A DNA stretch of 64,000 nt from Planctomycetia bacterium (GTDB lineage: Bacteria; Planctomycetota; Phycisphaerae; UBA1845; UTPLA1). Location: positions 572,453-636,452 of the forward strand of contig JABTTW010000002.1 of assembly GCA_015075745.1 (NCBI GenBank), written 5' to 3'. Below, piece after piece: positions 1 through 9,978 of this stretch. Position 1 is the first letter of the stretch; each line of letters opens with the position of its first letter. Under the pieces are notes generated by a model, which made no database searches, had not been told where the DNA came from, and worked only from the letters and a program-made list of their open reading frames with translations. The position numbers and the translations under genes are program-made.

Positions 1-306
1 CCCCTGCGCATCCCCTTCGCGCTGACGATCGCCATTGAGATCGATAACGGTCGCGCCGTCTCCGCGGCGATCAATTCGCTGCTCGAGGCCTGGAGCCGAT
101 ACCTCGATGAGCGCGCCGAACGCAATAAGACGGTGCTGGCTCGGGTGAGCGTCAAGCGCGACGACGAGGGCATCTGGTACCTTCAGGCGGCCATTCCCGG
201 CCCGGCCTTGAAAGTCACCGACCGATACATGGTGATCAGTTGGTCGCCACAGGCACTGCGCGACGCGCTGCGGTTTATCGAACCCGAAAAGAAGGCCCGC
301 CGGTAA
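1..306 (+). CDS. Partial hypothetical protein, C-terminal end
   Basis: The forward frame is open from the first base to a TAA at 304-306, so this is the last 101 residues of a gene that begins outside the window. The segment has an alternating hydrophobic and charged pattern (LTIAIEIDNG, then WYLQAAIPGPALKVTDRYMV) and ends in a basic tail (EKKARR). This would fit the C-terminal part of a large exported planctomycete protein of unknown function, but no family is recognised. It lies 197 bp upstream of the next forward gene, with a promoter-like sequence between them, so the two are probably not one operon. Confidence 0.6.
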   Translation, partial: PLRIPFALTIAIEIDNGRAVSAAINSLLEAWSRYLDERAERNKTVLARVSVKRDDEGIWYLQAAIPGPALKVTDRYMVISWSPQALRDALRFIEPEKKARR

Positions 307-373
307 TGAGTCTGCTGATCCGCTCGCCGCAGGGTTGGGCCGTTTGCGGCATGCCGCGAAAGGCCCCGGCCGG

Positions 374-402
374 TTGACTTTGGGCGTCAAGCGTGATAAA
401 TA
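374..402 (+). promoter_or_regulatory. Putative sigma-70 promoter for the coiled-coil gene
   Basis: TTGACT at 374-379 is followed after 17 bp by TAAATA at 397-402. The -35 box is near consensus and the -10 box is weak. It would give a leader of about 95 nt before the GTG at 504. TTGAC and GTCAA also form a short inverted repeat here. Confidence 0.35.
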
Positions 403-503
403 TGGCATCCGCAAGCTTTTGGCATCATGCATGCCCCGGGGGGAGTTCGGTCACGCGCCAATTGCGGGTCGAACCCGGTAAGTTCAACTAAGGGATCACA
501 AAC

Positions 504-2414
504 GTGGCAGGAAAACCCGGCGGAATACTCGGTCTGGGCCTCGCCGTTGTCCTCGTGGGCGCGCTCGCAGGCTCTCCGTTCTACCTCAGGATGTTGCGCT
601 CGGACGATCGGGCGCTGGCGGAGGCAGCTTCCGCGGACTCTGACACGCTGCGCCGGGCCGTCGCAAACCTCGATCACGAACTGGCCCTTCTCAACTACAT
701 GATGCACAGCGGCGACGATCCGGAAGGGATCGACTCCGCGGTGGGATTTCGCTTCGCTCGGGAGAACCCGGGAATCTGGAACCGCGAAGTCATGCGCGAA
801 TCGGCCGCCCTGGTTGAAGAATTGACGGCGATAGAAAATCGCGACATGGAGCGCAACACGATCGTCCTGGGCAAGGGCACCGTGAGCCGCGTGAATCCGC
901 GCGGCGAGGATGTCCTGAGGGAAGCGCTCGAGCCGCTTAAGGCCGGCCAGAGCATTCTGTCACGGGCCGACGCGGCGATGAATCAGATTCGATCGCTGAC
1001 GGTTGGCAGCGCGTCCGCATCCAACAGCCTGGACGTCAATCGCGTGCGGTCGCTTTACCTGATGGCCAAGGCGCGATTGGAAGTTGACAAGGCGCGATTC
1101 GAGCGATCGCAGGCGTCAATTCTGCGTACCGGCGTCGAGCAGCGGGCCACCAGTTTGGGCAAGACACGATCGGTTCTCACCGCGCTCGAAGCAAGGCAGA
1201 CCGAGACGATTATTCAGCAAAAGCAGGAAAGCCTGGCACGCGCCGATGCGGGAAGCCAACAGGCGGCGCAGGCGATGGCCGGGCTTGAGGCATTGATCGC
1301 TTCTCGCAAGGCGGACATGAATTCGCTGTTGGAAGAGGCGGATCAGGCACGATCTGAGCTTGCGGAGCTGGCGGCGTCCGGAAACATCGATTCTCAAAGC
1401 GATCGCTATGCGGCGCTGTCGAAGAAGGCGCGCGAGGCAGAGGCAGCGGCGGCTGCCATTCAGAACGGCACGCTCCGGGGAGCGACCGAGGTCGCGGCCG
1501 ACGATCGGGAATTGGCAGGGCCCGCCTACGAAGGCGGCACGCCGGAGCCGGGCATCGGCGTGCTGGAGTTTCGGATGGAACAACTTCGCCAGCAGACGGC
1601 GGCGCTGAACTCGATGCGCGAGTCGCTGACGAAGGAGATCGCGGCGCTTCAGGAAACGGCCGAGGCCACCGCGACGAGCAAGGCACAAATCGCCGAAGGA
1701 CTCCAGGCGGAAGTTGCACGCATCGACGAGCAGCTTGCTCAGGCTTCGCAGCGCGTGAAGAATGCGGAGAAGAGCGAAGACGCTGCCCTGAAGCTACTGA
1801 AGGAAGCAGCCCTGGCCGCGAAGTCAGCAGTCGGCGCCGCCAAGAAGCGCACCAGTGATGCGATGCAAGGCACCGGCTCCGGCGAAAGCGTTGACGAGCG
1901 ATTGCAGCGCGTCAGCCAGGATCACGAAGCCGAGGCTTATGTACAGACGCTCGTAGGTAATGCGCTGTTTGCCTCCGCCGCCGTTCGATTTGATCAGATT
2001 CAGGGAATGCTCGCTGAGAAAAAGATTGCCGCCTATGTCGCCCAACTCAGCGGCGCCGGCGAGCCGGGTTCGGTTTCGGAGGATGTCGAGAAGCAGAAGA
2101 CCGAGGCGATCAACGAACTCGCCGAGGCCGCGAAGGCCTATCAACAGGTGGCGACGCTGATCAATCGAGTCAATCTTCGATTCCCGGACAACACGCCCAT
2201 CAGCGGCAAGAACTATGTCTGGGAGGCGCAGGTCGGTGAAGCGGCATGCCTGCTGCTCGAAGCCGCGATCAAGGCGGACGACGCCGACGCCAGCTTCGAA
2301 TCCCAGTCGAAGGCCTACGACCTTCTGAAGGAGGCGGTCGAAAAGCGTGAGCAGAGCCCACTTCTGGGCTCCGCGCTGGACGCCATTTTGTATCTTCAAA
2401 AGACCGCCCGCTAG
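504..2414 (+). CDS. Membrane-anchored coiled-coil protein, unknown function
   Basis: This 636-residue protein starts at GTG 504, preceded by AAGGGA at a suitable distance. Residues about 7-27 form one hydrophobic segment (ILGLGLAVVLVGALAG) that would act as an uncleaved anchor or signal. Most of the rest is rich in Ala, Glu, Gln, Lys and Arg with heptad character (about 150-450), so it should form long coiled coils outside the membrane. The C-terminal 100 residues look globular and helical (EAACLLLEAAIKADD). No enzymatic motif is visible. A structural or scaffolding role in the envelope is possible but is inference. The antisense frames across it are shadows. Confidence 0.8.
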   Translation: MAGKPGGILGLGLAVVLVGALAGSPFYLRMLRSDDRALAEAASADSDTLRRAVANLDHELALLNYMMHSGDDPEGIDSAVGFRFARENPGIWNREVMRESAALVEELTAIENRDMERNTIVLGKGTVSRVNPRGEDVLREALEPLKAGQSILSRADAAMNQIRSLTVGSASASNSLDVNRVRSLYLMAKARLEVDKARFERSQASILRTGVEQRATSLGKTRSVLTALEARQTETIIQQKQESLARADAGSQQAAQAMAGLEALIASRKADMNSLLEEADQARSELAELAASGNIDSQSDRYAALSKKAREAEAAAAAIQNGTLRGATEVAADDRELAGPAYEGGTPEPGIGVLEFRMEQLRQQTAALNSMRESLTKEIAALQETAEATATSKAQIAEGLQAEVARIDEQLAQASQRVKNAEKSEDAALKLLKEAALAAKSAVGAAKKRTSDAMQGTGSGESVDERLQRVSQDHEAEAYVQTLVGNALFASAAVRFDQIQGMLAEKKIAAYVAQLSGAGEPGSVSEDVEKQKTEAINELAEAAKAYQQVATLINRVNLRFPDNTPISGKNYVWEAQVGEAACLLLEAAIKADDADASFESQSKAYDLLKEAVEKREQSPLLGSALDAILYLQKTAR

Positions 2415-2560
2415 ACACGGCGCCACAACTCTCTTTTTCACTGACACTTACGACCTCGACTGAATCACGGCGGTGTCCCCCGCCGCCGATTTCCGGCTTG
2501 GCAATGGGGGGTATTACGGCACCGGCCCATCGGGCCCGGTAAGTTGGCAAGTTCCTCCTA

Positions 2561-2600
2561 AATCCGGATTGACAACTAGATGGAGAATCATATAATCCGG
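2561..2600 (+). promoter_or_regulatory. Consensus promoter with flanking operator-like repeats
   Basis: TTGACA (2569-2574), a 16-bp spacer and TATAAT (2591-2596) form a perfect consensus sigma-70 promoter. AATCCGGATT at 2561-2570 is a perfect 10-bp palindrome overlapping the -35 box, and AATCCGG recurs at 2594-2600 over the -10 box. A related GATCCGATT lies at 3601-3609 in the ahcY leader. The arrangement suggests autoregulation by the ArsR-type protein encoded just downstream. The expected start of transcription falls within a few bases of the ATG at 2605, so the message may be leaderless. Confidence 0.65.
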
Positions 2601-2604
2601 CTGG

Positions 2605-3585
2605 ATGGATACTAGCACGCGACAGTCCGGATCGACCGCCCCATCGACCAGCGATGAAGTCTTTCGCTGTCTGGCGGACACCACGCGCCATCGACTGCTC
2701 CAACTGCTTCTGGCGGAGGAACTGAACGTCGGGCAACTGGTGACGATCCTTTCGCAACCGCAGTCCACTGTCTCGCGCCATTTGAAAGTGCTGCGCGATA
2801 GCGGCCTGGTCAGGGACCGGCGGATCGGAACAACGGTCTTCTATCAGGCCGTCACCGACCCGAGAGCGTCGGACGACGTTCGCGGAGTGATCCTCGAATG
2901 GCTGCGCTCGCAGCCGCTGCCCGCGACTTTGGAAGCTCGACTGCGCCGAGCCCTGCGACATCGCAGCGACGGCGATTTGAGCTTCTTCGAGCGCATGGGG
3001 CAGCGGTGGGACGATCTTCGCACCACGGCGTTCGGCGAAGGATTTGCGTGGGAGGCGTTTATCAGCCTCCTGCCTGCCGATTGGGTCGTCGCGGATGTCG
3101 GTTGCGGGACGGGATATCTCCTGCCTCACCTGGCCGCGCACTTCCGACAGGTCGTGGCGGTGGAGCCGGCGGCGGCGATGCTGGAGTGTGCCCGACGGCG
3201 CGTGAGCGAAATGGGACTGACGAACGTTCAGCTTCACTCGGGCAATCTGAGTGAGCTTCCGCTGGGCGACGCCGGCTGCGACTTGGTGATTGCGTGCCTG
3301 GTGCTGCATCACGTCCCGAAGCCCCCAGAGGCGCTGGCGGAGATGCATCGCGTCCTGCGGCCCGGCGGTCGGCTGATCGTGATCGAGCAGCACTCCCACG
3401 AGAATCAGGCGTTTTATGACACGATGCAGGACTTCTGGTGGGGCTTCGATCCGGAGGAACTGGCAAAAATGGCGATGGCCGGCGGTTTCGCAAAGGTCCG
3501 CCGAACCGAACTGATATCCCCGACGACCGCGCCGCGAGAAATGGATGCCCCCGGACTTTTCGCGCTGACCGCCGAACGAAAGTAG
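2605..3585 (+). CDS. ArsR-family regulator fused to SAM-dependent methyltransferase (SahR-like)
   Basis: The 326-residue protein has two parts. Residues about 15-85 are an ArsR winged helix (VFRCLADTTRHRLLQLL, then STVSRHLKVLRDSGLV). Residues about 155-320 are a class I methyltransferase with motif I VADVGCGTGYL near 162-172 and a later LVIACLVLHHV strand. This architecture is that of SahR, which in several proteobacteria represses methionine-cycle genes in response to S-adenosylhomocysteine. The gene lies 75 bp upstream of ahcY, the enzyme that removes this compound, which supports that role. Catalysis by the methyltransferase domain is not implied; it may serve only as ligand sensor. An ATG at 2605 is chosen from the HTH alignment and promoter position. 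Confidence 0.88.
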   Translation: MDTSTRQSGSTAPSTSDEVFRCLADTTRHRLLQLLLAEELNVGQLVTILSQPQSTVSRHLKVLRDSGLVRDRRIGTTVFYQAVTDPRASDDVRGVILEWLRSQPLPATLEARLRRALRHRSDGDLSFFERMGQRWDDLRTTAFGEGFAWEAFISLLPADWVVADVGCGTGYLLPHLAAHFRQVVAVEPAAAMLECARRRVSEMGLTNVQLHSGNLSELPLGDAGCDLVIACLVLHHVPKPPEALAEMHRVLRPGGRLIVIEQHSHENQAFYDTMQDFWWGFDPEELAKMAMAGGFAKVRRTELISPTTAPREMDAPGLFALTAERK

Positions 3586-3648
3586 AACGGCCGCGCGGAC
3601 GATCCGATTAAGTGATGAGTAAGAGATCAACTTTTTTTTGAGAACTGA

Positions 3649-5112
<1,464 letters not shown>

Positions 5113-5285
5113 GGCGCACGCTCGGCCCCGATTTGACATCGCGTTAACCCGCATATTTCATCAGTGATCTTCGAATGGTGATGGACGGAGTTTTTCGGCT
5201 TTGTGCGTGAGCGGAGGGACGAAGGTGGAGGTTGGAGCGCGCAGGGCCCCCTTACCCCCAAGCGGTGATCAGGTTGTTTTTCGGG

Positions 5286-6629
5286 TCATGATGGGGCGGG
5301 CGGGATCAGGCGGAGTCGTGGAACCAGGGATCGCCACAGGTCCTGCAGGGGGCAGCTGCTCGACAGTCGCAGTACGACGCGGCGCACGGAGACGACCACC
5401 CGCGCGGCGACCTTGAGGAGTTTCAGGCGAATGGTGTTCACCTGGGCCTCGGCCAGTTCGGTGCCGGCCAGGGCCGTGCGGCGCAGCGTTTCCACCAGGA
5501 CGTAGGCCGCCGAGGACAACAGCAGCCGGAACTGATTGGCCAGGAAGGCGTGGCAACTGGTGCGATCGGCGAAGAGCCCGAGCTGCTGCTCCTTGATGCG
5601 GTTCTCCATGTCGCCGCGGGCCGTGTACAGACCGTCGTAGATATCGTTCGGCGTGCGGTCGGTCAGGTTGGTCACCACGAATCGAACGTTGGGCCCCTGA
5701 ACCAGCCGCTCGGCCTTGACGATCACGCGGCGCGGGCGATCCCAGGTCTGCGCCGCGTACTCGATCTCGTGGAAGTTCCGCACCTTCTGCTGCGTGGTGG
5801 CGAACTGGGCCTCGGCCGCCTGCATGAAGGACTCGGCCGCTTTCTCCAGGACGGTGTTGCGGGCCAGGCCCAGCACGTACTTGACGCCGTGCCGGTCGCA
5901 CCATTTCATCATTCGCCGGCGGCAGAAGCCGGAATCCCCGCGGACGATGATCCGCACCCCGGGCCACGCCTGTCGCAAGCGCTGCACCAGCAGCTTCAGG
6001 ATGGGCCAGGCGTGATGGGCCCCGTCGATGTTGCTGGGCCGCAGGTAGGAGACCAGCAGCCGCGAGCCGCAGAACACATACAGCGGTAGGAAGCAGTGGT
6101 GGTCGTAATAGCCGTGGAAGAAGCGGCCTTCCTGGTTGCCGTGGATCGGATCGTCGGTCGCGTCGAAGTCGAGGATCAATTCCTCCGGCGGCGATTCATA
6201 GGACGCGATGAACTGCTCCACCAGCACACGCGACATTCGTGCCAGGTCGCCGCGCGTGACGCGGTTCTCCAGCCGGCACAAGGTCGGACTGCTGGCCAGC
6301 GGCTCATCCGCGCTCGGCGGCCGCCCGGTCAGGACCGCCAGCACGGGATCGCTCCGCAGGGCTTGATGGTCGTTGAGATCTTCGTAGCCCATCGCAATGG
6401 CAAAGATGCGCTGGGCCAGCATGACCCGCTGGTCATGTTGAATTCGGGCCGGATCACGCGGGTCGTTGATGACCCCGGCCAGTTGATCGACCAGGCCCAG
6501 ACGCCGCTCGACCTCCCGAAGCAGCAGACCCCCGGCGTCTGAGGTGAGCGTTCCGCCTGTGAAATCGGCCACGATTTTCTTGCGGCCGAGACTGGAAAAG
6601 AACATCGGTTTGCTGTTACAGTCTGTCAC
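5286..6629 (-). CDS. IS1380-family transposase
   Basis: The 447-residue protein has the DDE-type catalytic layout of IS1380 transposases: Asp in LILDFDATDD (151-160), Asp in VRGDSGF (229-235) and Glu in ARGDMENRIKEQQLG (338-350), with the family's N-terminal GGTLTSDAGGLLL stretch at 25-37. It would catalyse cut-and-paste movement of the surrounding element. The start is a GTG at 6629 preceded by GGGAGG 7 bases upstream. That ribosome site lies in one arm of a long inverted repeat described separately. No frameshift or internal stop is seen, so the enzyme should be functional. Confidence 0.95.
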   Translation of the reverse strand: MTDCNSKPMFFSSLGRKKIVADFTGGTLTSDAGGLLLREVERRLGLVDQLAGVINDPRDPARIQHDQRVMLAQRIFAIAMGYEDLNDHQALRSDPVLAVLTGRPPSADEPLASSPTLCRLENRVTRGDLARMSRVLVEQFIASYESPPEELILDFDATDDPIHGNQEGRFFHGYYDHHCFLPLYVFCGSRLLVSYLRPSNIDGAHHAWPILKLLVQRLRQAWPGVRIIVRGDSGFCRRRMMKWCDRHGVKYVLGLARNTVLEKAAESFMQAAEAQFATTQQKVRNFHEIEYAAQTWDRPRRVIVKAERLVQGPNVRFVVTNLTDRTPNDIYDGLYTARGDMENRIKEQQLGLFADRTSCHAFLANQFRLLLSSAAYVLVETLRRTALAGTELAEAQVNTIRLKLLKVAARVVVSVRRVVLRLSSSCPLQDLWRSLVPRLRLIPPAPS

Positions 6630-6701
6630 GAAAAAGCCTCCCTGCCTATGGACCGGAATGTTCTTAAGAAACCCCAGTCTACAAGGCTTCGAGGCTTTTT
6701 C
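6630..6701 (-). promoter_or_regulatory. Inverted repeat that can hide the transposase ribosome site
   Basis: GAAAAAGCCTC at 6630-6640 and GAGGCTTTTTC at 6691-6701 are a perfect 11-bp inverted repeat separated by 50 nt. In minus-strand RNA the second arm ends directly before the GTG start and includes the Shine-Dalgarno bases. Transcripts entering from outside the element would carry both arms and fold the start site away. Confidence 0.6.
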
Positions 6702-6932
6702 TATTCCTATTCAACGCCGACCTGATGAAATATTCGGGTTAACATCCCGCCGCTCCATGCGGACAGGCTGGCCCTCAAAGGGGTTCAGCCGTCCGCGTGG
6801 CGCGGCGTTCTGTTTATCCGACGAACCCATCGAGAATTTGGCTTCGGCGTCAGTTACTACCGGACCCACCCGGGCATCCTGGGTCGATAACGGGGCTTAC
6901 CTTTTGCGCGAGCAAGTGACACCCGCCATTGC

Positions 6933-6962
6933 TTGACCCGGCCCTAAGCTTTTAGGTATAAA
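6933..6962 (+). promoter_or_regulatory. Putative promoter for the first lipoprotein gene
   Basis: TTGACC (6933-6938), 18 bp, then TATAAA (6957-6962). This is the only strong promoter-like sequence in the 329-bp gap 6743-7071 between the insertion sequence and the gene at 7072. It gives a leader of about 100 nt. The rest of the gap shows no convincing gene. Confidence 0.5.
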
Positions 6963-7071
6963 AGAGCTATTGAACACGCCGGGGTCAGAGCATTAAAAAC
7001 AACTCCTCGCAGCGGGCACCCCGTGCGCCTTGCCGAGGATGGTGAAAAGACTCTCGATGGGAGGAAGAAAG

Positions 7072-8298
7072 ATGACCGTTAGGAAGCGACTTGGATCAGT
7101 GGCTGCCTTCGTGGCATGCGGGATCGTCGTGATCGGCGCCTGCGACGCGTTGCGAAGCCTCAACAATAATGTCGGCGGCATTCCGGTTCCCGACACGTCA
7201 GGAACGGTCGGCACCAGCATTTCGCAGGGACGCGACAATGCCTCGCGTCTGATCAACACGGCGGTCGGCAATTTCCTGTTTTTTGACCTTCGCCAGTTCA
7301 CCGGCGCAGGCACGCAGAACCGCTGCAATCCGCTTGGCACCGGCGGCATCGACCCGTGGCCAAGCCGCATCGGCGGCCCGGTGATCATCACACCGAACCT
7401 GTTCAACAGCCCCAGCGAATATGACTGGGTCGCCCGAATCGGCGAGACGGAATACTGCCTGGCCCTTCGCGTGCCGGTTGAGCCGTTCTTCCCGCTTCAG
7501 TTCTCGCAGGTCGAGTTCAGCCTGCGGGCGGTCAACCCCGTGGCCAACGGCCACCTCCTGGTCGCGCCTCCCGGCAATGACTATTTCCTGACCCAGGCGG
7601 ATTTCCCGTCGAACGATGACATCGCCGCGAATCGCAGCCTGATCGACACCACCGGCGGCGACGTGGCCCTGATCGTCTCGGGTATCGACTTCATCGGCTC
7701 GCCGACCAGCACGGTGGCCACGATGAACTTCCTCGGCCCGACCGGATGGCTGGTCTTCATGCGCGACAACGCCTTCCGCAGCGGCCGCTTCTTCAACATC
7801 ACCGGCGCCCTCAAGGGCGGCCCCCCGGCCTTCTTCGATACGCCGGGCACGGCGGACGACGGTTTCTTTGAGTCGGTCCAGGTGAACGGCGATAACTTCG
7901 ACTCCTTCAGCGAGCCGTTCGCCAATACGACCCTGTTCCCGACGGCCCTCACCTGTGCCGGCGGCGCACCGACGCCCGGCCGAACCTACTCGTTCGTCGA
8001 TCTCTCGAACCTGAACGAGATTCTTGCCCCCGGCCCCGGCCAGGGCGGCGGCATCTTCATCATTCGCCGCGAGGCCTTCATCGGCACCGGCGTTGTGGTG
8101 AATCCGAACGTTCCCGGTCCCGCCCCGGCCCCGGTGGCCATCGGCGACCTGATCGTTCCGCCGTTCTCGGGCTACAACGAGACCATCATCCCGGCCATCA
8201 CCGCTAACGGTCCTTACACCGAGACCGACAACTCGTTTAACGGACCCGGCGGCGTGCACGAGATCGGCTGGTCGATCTTCTTCGTCCACGGCAGCTAG
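7072..8298 (+). CDS. Secreted lipoprotein, first of a tandem paralogue pair
   Basis: The protein has 408 residues if it starts at ATG 7072, which has GGGAGGA 7 bases upstream. An in-frame ATG at 7030 would add 14 residues without a ribosome site. Residues 1-22 are a signal sequence ending in IGAC, which fits a lipobox, so the mature protein is probably lipid-anchored and exported. The body is Gly, Pro and Asn rich with beta character. It shares blocks with the gene at 8615, including FDLRQFTG, RCNPLGTGG, DPWPSRIGG, FLGPTGWL, FESVQVNGDNFD and the ending VHEIGWS.FF.HGS. Four conserved Cys could form disulfides. No known domain is recognised; a surface-exposed structural role is inference. Confidence 0.85.
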   Translation: MTVRKRLGSVAAFVACGIVVIGACDALRSLNNNVGGIPVPDTSGTVGTSISQGRDNASRLINTAVGNFLFFDLRQFTGAGTQNRCNPLGTGGIDPWPSRIGGPVIITPNLFNSPSEYDWVARIGETEYCLALRVPVEPFFPLQFSQVEFSLRAVNPVANGHLLVAPPGNDYFLTQADFPSNDDIAANRSLIDTTGGDVALIVSGIDFIGSPTSTVATMNFLGPTGWLVFMRDNAFRSGRFFNITGALKGGPPAFFDTPGTADDGFFESVQVNGDNFDSFSEPFANTTLFPTALTCAGGAPTPGRTYSFVDLSNLNEILAPGPGQGGGIFIIRREAFIGTGVVVNPNVPGPAPAPVAIGDLIVPPFSGYNETIIPAITANGPYTETDNSFNGPGGVHEIGWSIFFVHGS

Positions 8299-8343
8299 TC
8301 CGAAGAATCGCCCGTACTATCGGGCGCAACGTTATCAAACCCC

Positions 8344-8384
8344 GCGGGGCGTGTCATAACCATGACACGCCCCGCATTTTTTTT
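8344..8384 (+). terminator. Strong intrinsic terminator after first lipoprotein gene
   Basis: A perfect 14-bp stem (8344-8357 with 8362-8375, loop AACC) is followed by A and eight T (8377-8384). It separates the two paralogues. The remaining 230 bp up to 8614 must hold the promoter of the second copy, but no clear boxes were found. Confidence 0.92.
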
Positions 8385-8614
8385 GCGCAGATATCCACGG
8401 ACGTTGATCGGGCCGAACCCGGGGTCATACCATGACGTGGGGGAATCGGTATCACCTTCGCTGTTGGCGAGGCGAGACCGTTTCGGGGGGATTCTCGAAA
8501 GATTGATACACAAAGGCGCTTCCGCCGGATGCACCCCGCAACCAACCGGCAAGATCGGTCGCGCGACCGACAGAACGCCTGGCACGAATCGAATGAGATA
8601 TGGGAGGGAGAAAG

Positions 8615-9805
8615 ATGACCATCACCAAGAAGGTATTGCCGATTGTCGGCGTCCTGATCGTCGGCATTGTGGCGATCGGCGCGTGTGACGCCATCAAGAG
8701 CCTGAGCGGCACGCTGCCCGGCGGCGCGCCGCAGATTACGGACGTCTCCAGCGGACGGGCCAATGCCGCCCGCTTGATCGACTCCGGCGTCGGAAAGATG
8801 CTGACGTTCGACCTCCGGCAGTTCACGGGCACCGGCACCCAGGTCCGCTGCAATCCGCTTGGCACCGGCGGCTTCGACCCCTGGCCGAGTCGCATCGGCG
8901 GCGCGAAGACCTTCACGCCCAACCTGGCCAACAGCCCCAGCGAGTACGACTGGCTCTTCACGCACGGCGAGACCGAGTACTGCCTCGCCATCCGCGTGCC
9001 GTTTGAGCCCTTCTTCCCGCTCCAGTTCTCGCAGGTCGAGTTCAGCCTGCGGGCGGTCAATCCCTGTGCCTACGGCCATATCCCCGGCACCGACTACCTG
9101 ATGACCGCGGACGGCAGCCAGGCCGACTATCCTTCGAACGATGACGTCGTGGCGCGGCGCAGCCTGATCGACCTGAACGGCGGCGACGTCGCTCTGATCG
9201 TGACCGGCATCGACTTCGCCGGCAATCCCGCCAGCACCAGCTCGACGATGAACTTCCTCGGCCCGACCGGCTGGCTGACGTTCATGCGTGACAACGCCTT
9301 CCAGAGCGGCCGATTCTACAACATCACCGGCGCGCTCAAGGGCGCTCCGCGGGCCTTTGCCGACACGCCCAGCACCTTTGATGACGGCGCTTTCGAGTCG
9401 GTCCAGGTCAACGGAGACAACTTCGACGACAATAGCGAGCCCTTCGCCAGCACGACGATGTTCCCGAGCGTGCTGACCTGTGCGGGCTTCCCGTCGCGGG
9501 CCTACGCGTTTGTCGATCTTTCCAATCGCAATGAGCTTCTGGCCCCCGCGCCGGGTCAGGGGGGCTTCGTCTTCGTCATTCGCAGCGAGGCGTTCTTCGG
9601 CAAGGGTGTCGTTGTGAATCCGAACACGCCCGGCCCGGCTCCCGCGCCCGTGGGGATCGCGGATCAGCTTCAGCCGCCGCTCTCGGGTTACAACGAGCCT
9701 GTCATTCCGGCGATCACCTGCCCGGATGAGGACGATAACTCGGGCATCGGCACTGCTGGTGTTCATGAGATCGGCTGGTCGGTGTTCTTCATTCACGGTA
9801 GCTAA
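8615..9805 (+). CDS. Secreted lipoprotein, second of a tandem paralogue pair
   Basis: A 396-residue paralogue of the gene at 7072, similar over the full length by eye. The start at 8615 has GGGAGGGAG upstream, the same leader context (GGGAGG.AGAAAGATGACC) as in the first copy, so the duplication includes the ribosome site. The signal segment ends in VAIGAC. Differences from the first copy are an inserted stretch near GTDYLMTADGSQ, a shorter region before the end, and Cys before the C-terminal DEDDNSG. Separate terminators mean that the copies can be expressed independently. Function unknown. Confidence 0.85.
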   Translation: MTITKKVLPIVGVLIVGIVAIGACDAIKSLSGTLPGGAPQITDVSSGRANAARLIDSGVGKMLTFDLRQFTGTGTQVRCNPLGTGGFDPWPSRIGGAKTFTPNLANSPSEYDWLFTHGETEYCLAIRVPFEPFFPLQFSQVEFSLRAVNPCAYGHIPGTDYLMTADGSQADYPSNDDVVARRSLIDLNGGDVALIVTGIDFAGNPASTSSTMNFLGPTGWLTFMRDNAFQSGRFYNITGALKGAPRAFADTPSTFDDGAFESVQVNGDNFDDNSEPFASTTMFPSVLTCAGFPSRAYAFVDLSNRNELLAPAPGQGGFVFVIRSEAFFGKGVVVNPNTPGPAPAPVGIADQLQPPLSGYNEPVIPAITCPDEDDNSGIGTAGVHEIGWSVFFIHGS

Positions 9806-9835
9806 TGAGAAAACCGGCACTTTGATTAGTGTGAT

Positions 9836-9869
9836 CCGACGGGGCGTGCCGAATGGTGCGCCCCGTCGG
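9836..9869 (+). terminator. Hairpin after second lipoprotein gene
   Basis: CCGACGGGGCG and CGCCCCGTCGG pair perfectly as the outer 11 bp of a 15-bp stem (9836-9850 with 9855-9869), closed by loop GAAT. No T tract follows, so termination may be Rho-aided or partial. The position matches the terminator of the first copy. Confidence 0.6.
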
Positions 9870-9978
9870 CATTACGCCGAGGACGGGTGGAAAATTGAAA
9901 AGGCAGCAAGGGCTCTTTAGAATGTGTGAATCCACCCGAGACTCTTGTTGTTTTCTTCGGCGCGGGGGAAGTGCGGTC

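Larger units (their letters stand above)
5144..6742. mobile_element. Intact insertion sequence, IS1380 family, with TTAA target duplication
   Basis: The element spans 5148-6738 (1591 bp) and is flanked by TTAA at 5144-5147 and 6739-6742. Its ends are inverted repeats that match at 16 of 17 positions: the left end starts CCCGCATATTTCATCAG, and the complement of the right end starts CCCGAATATTTCATCAG. It carries one transposase gene on the minus strand. A 4-bp TTAA duplication, as I recall, is usual in this family. Intact ends, duplication and reading frame suggest a recent insertion that may still be active. It lies between ahcY and the lipoprotein genes without breaking a recognisable gene. 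Confidence 0.92.
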
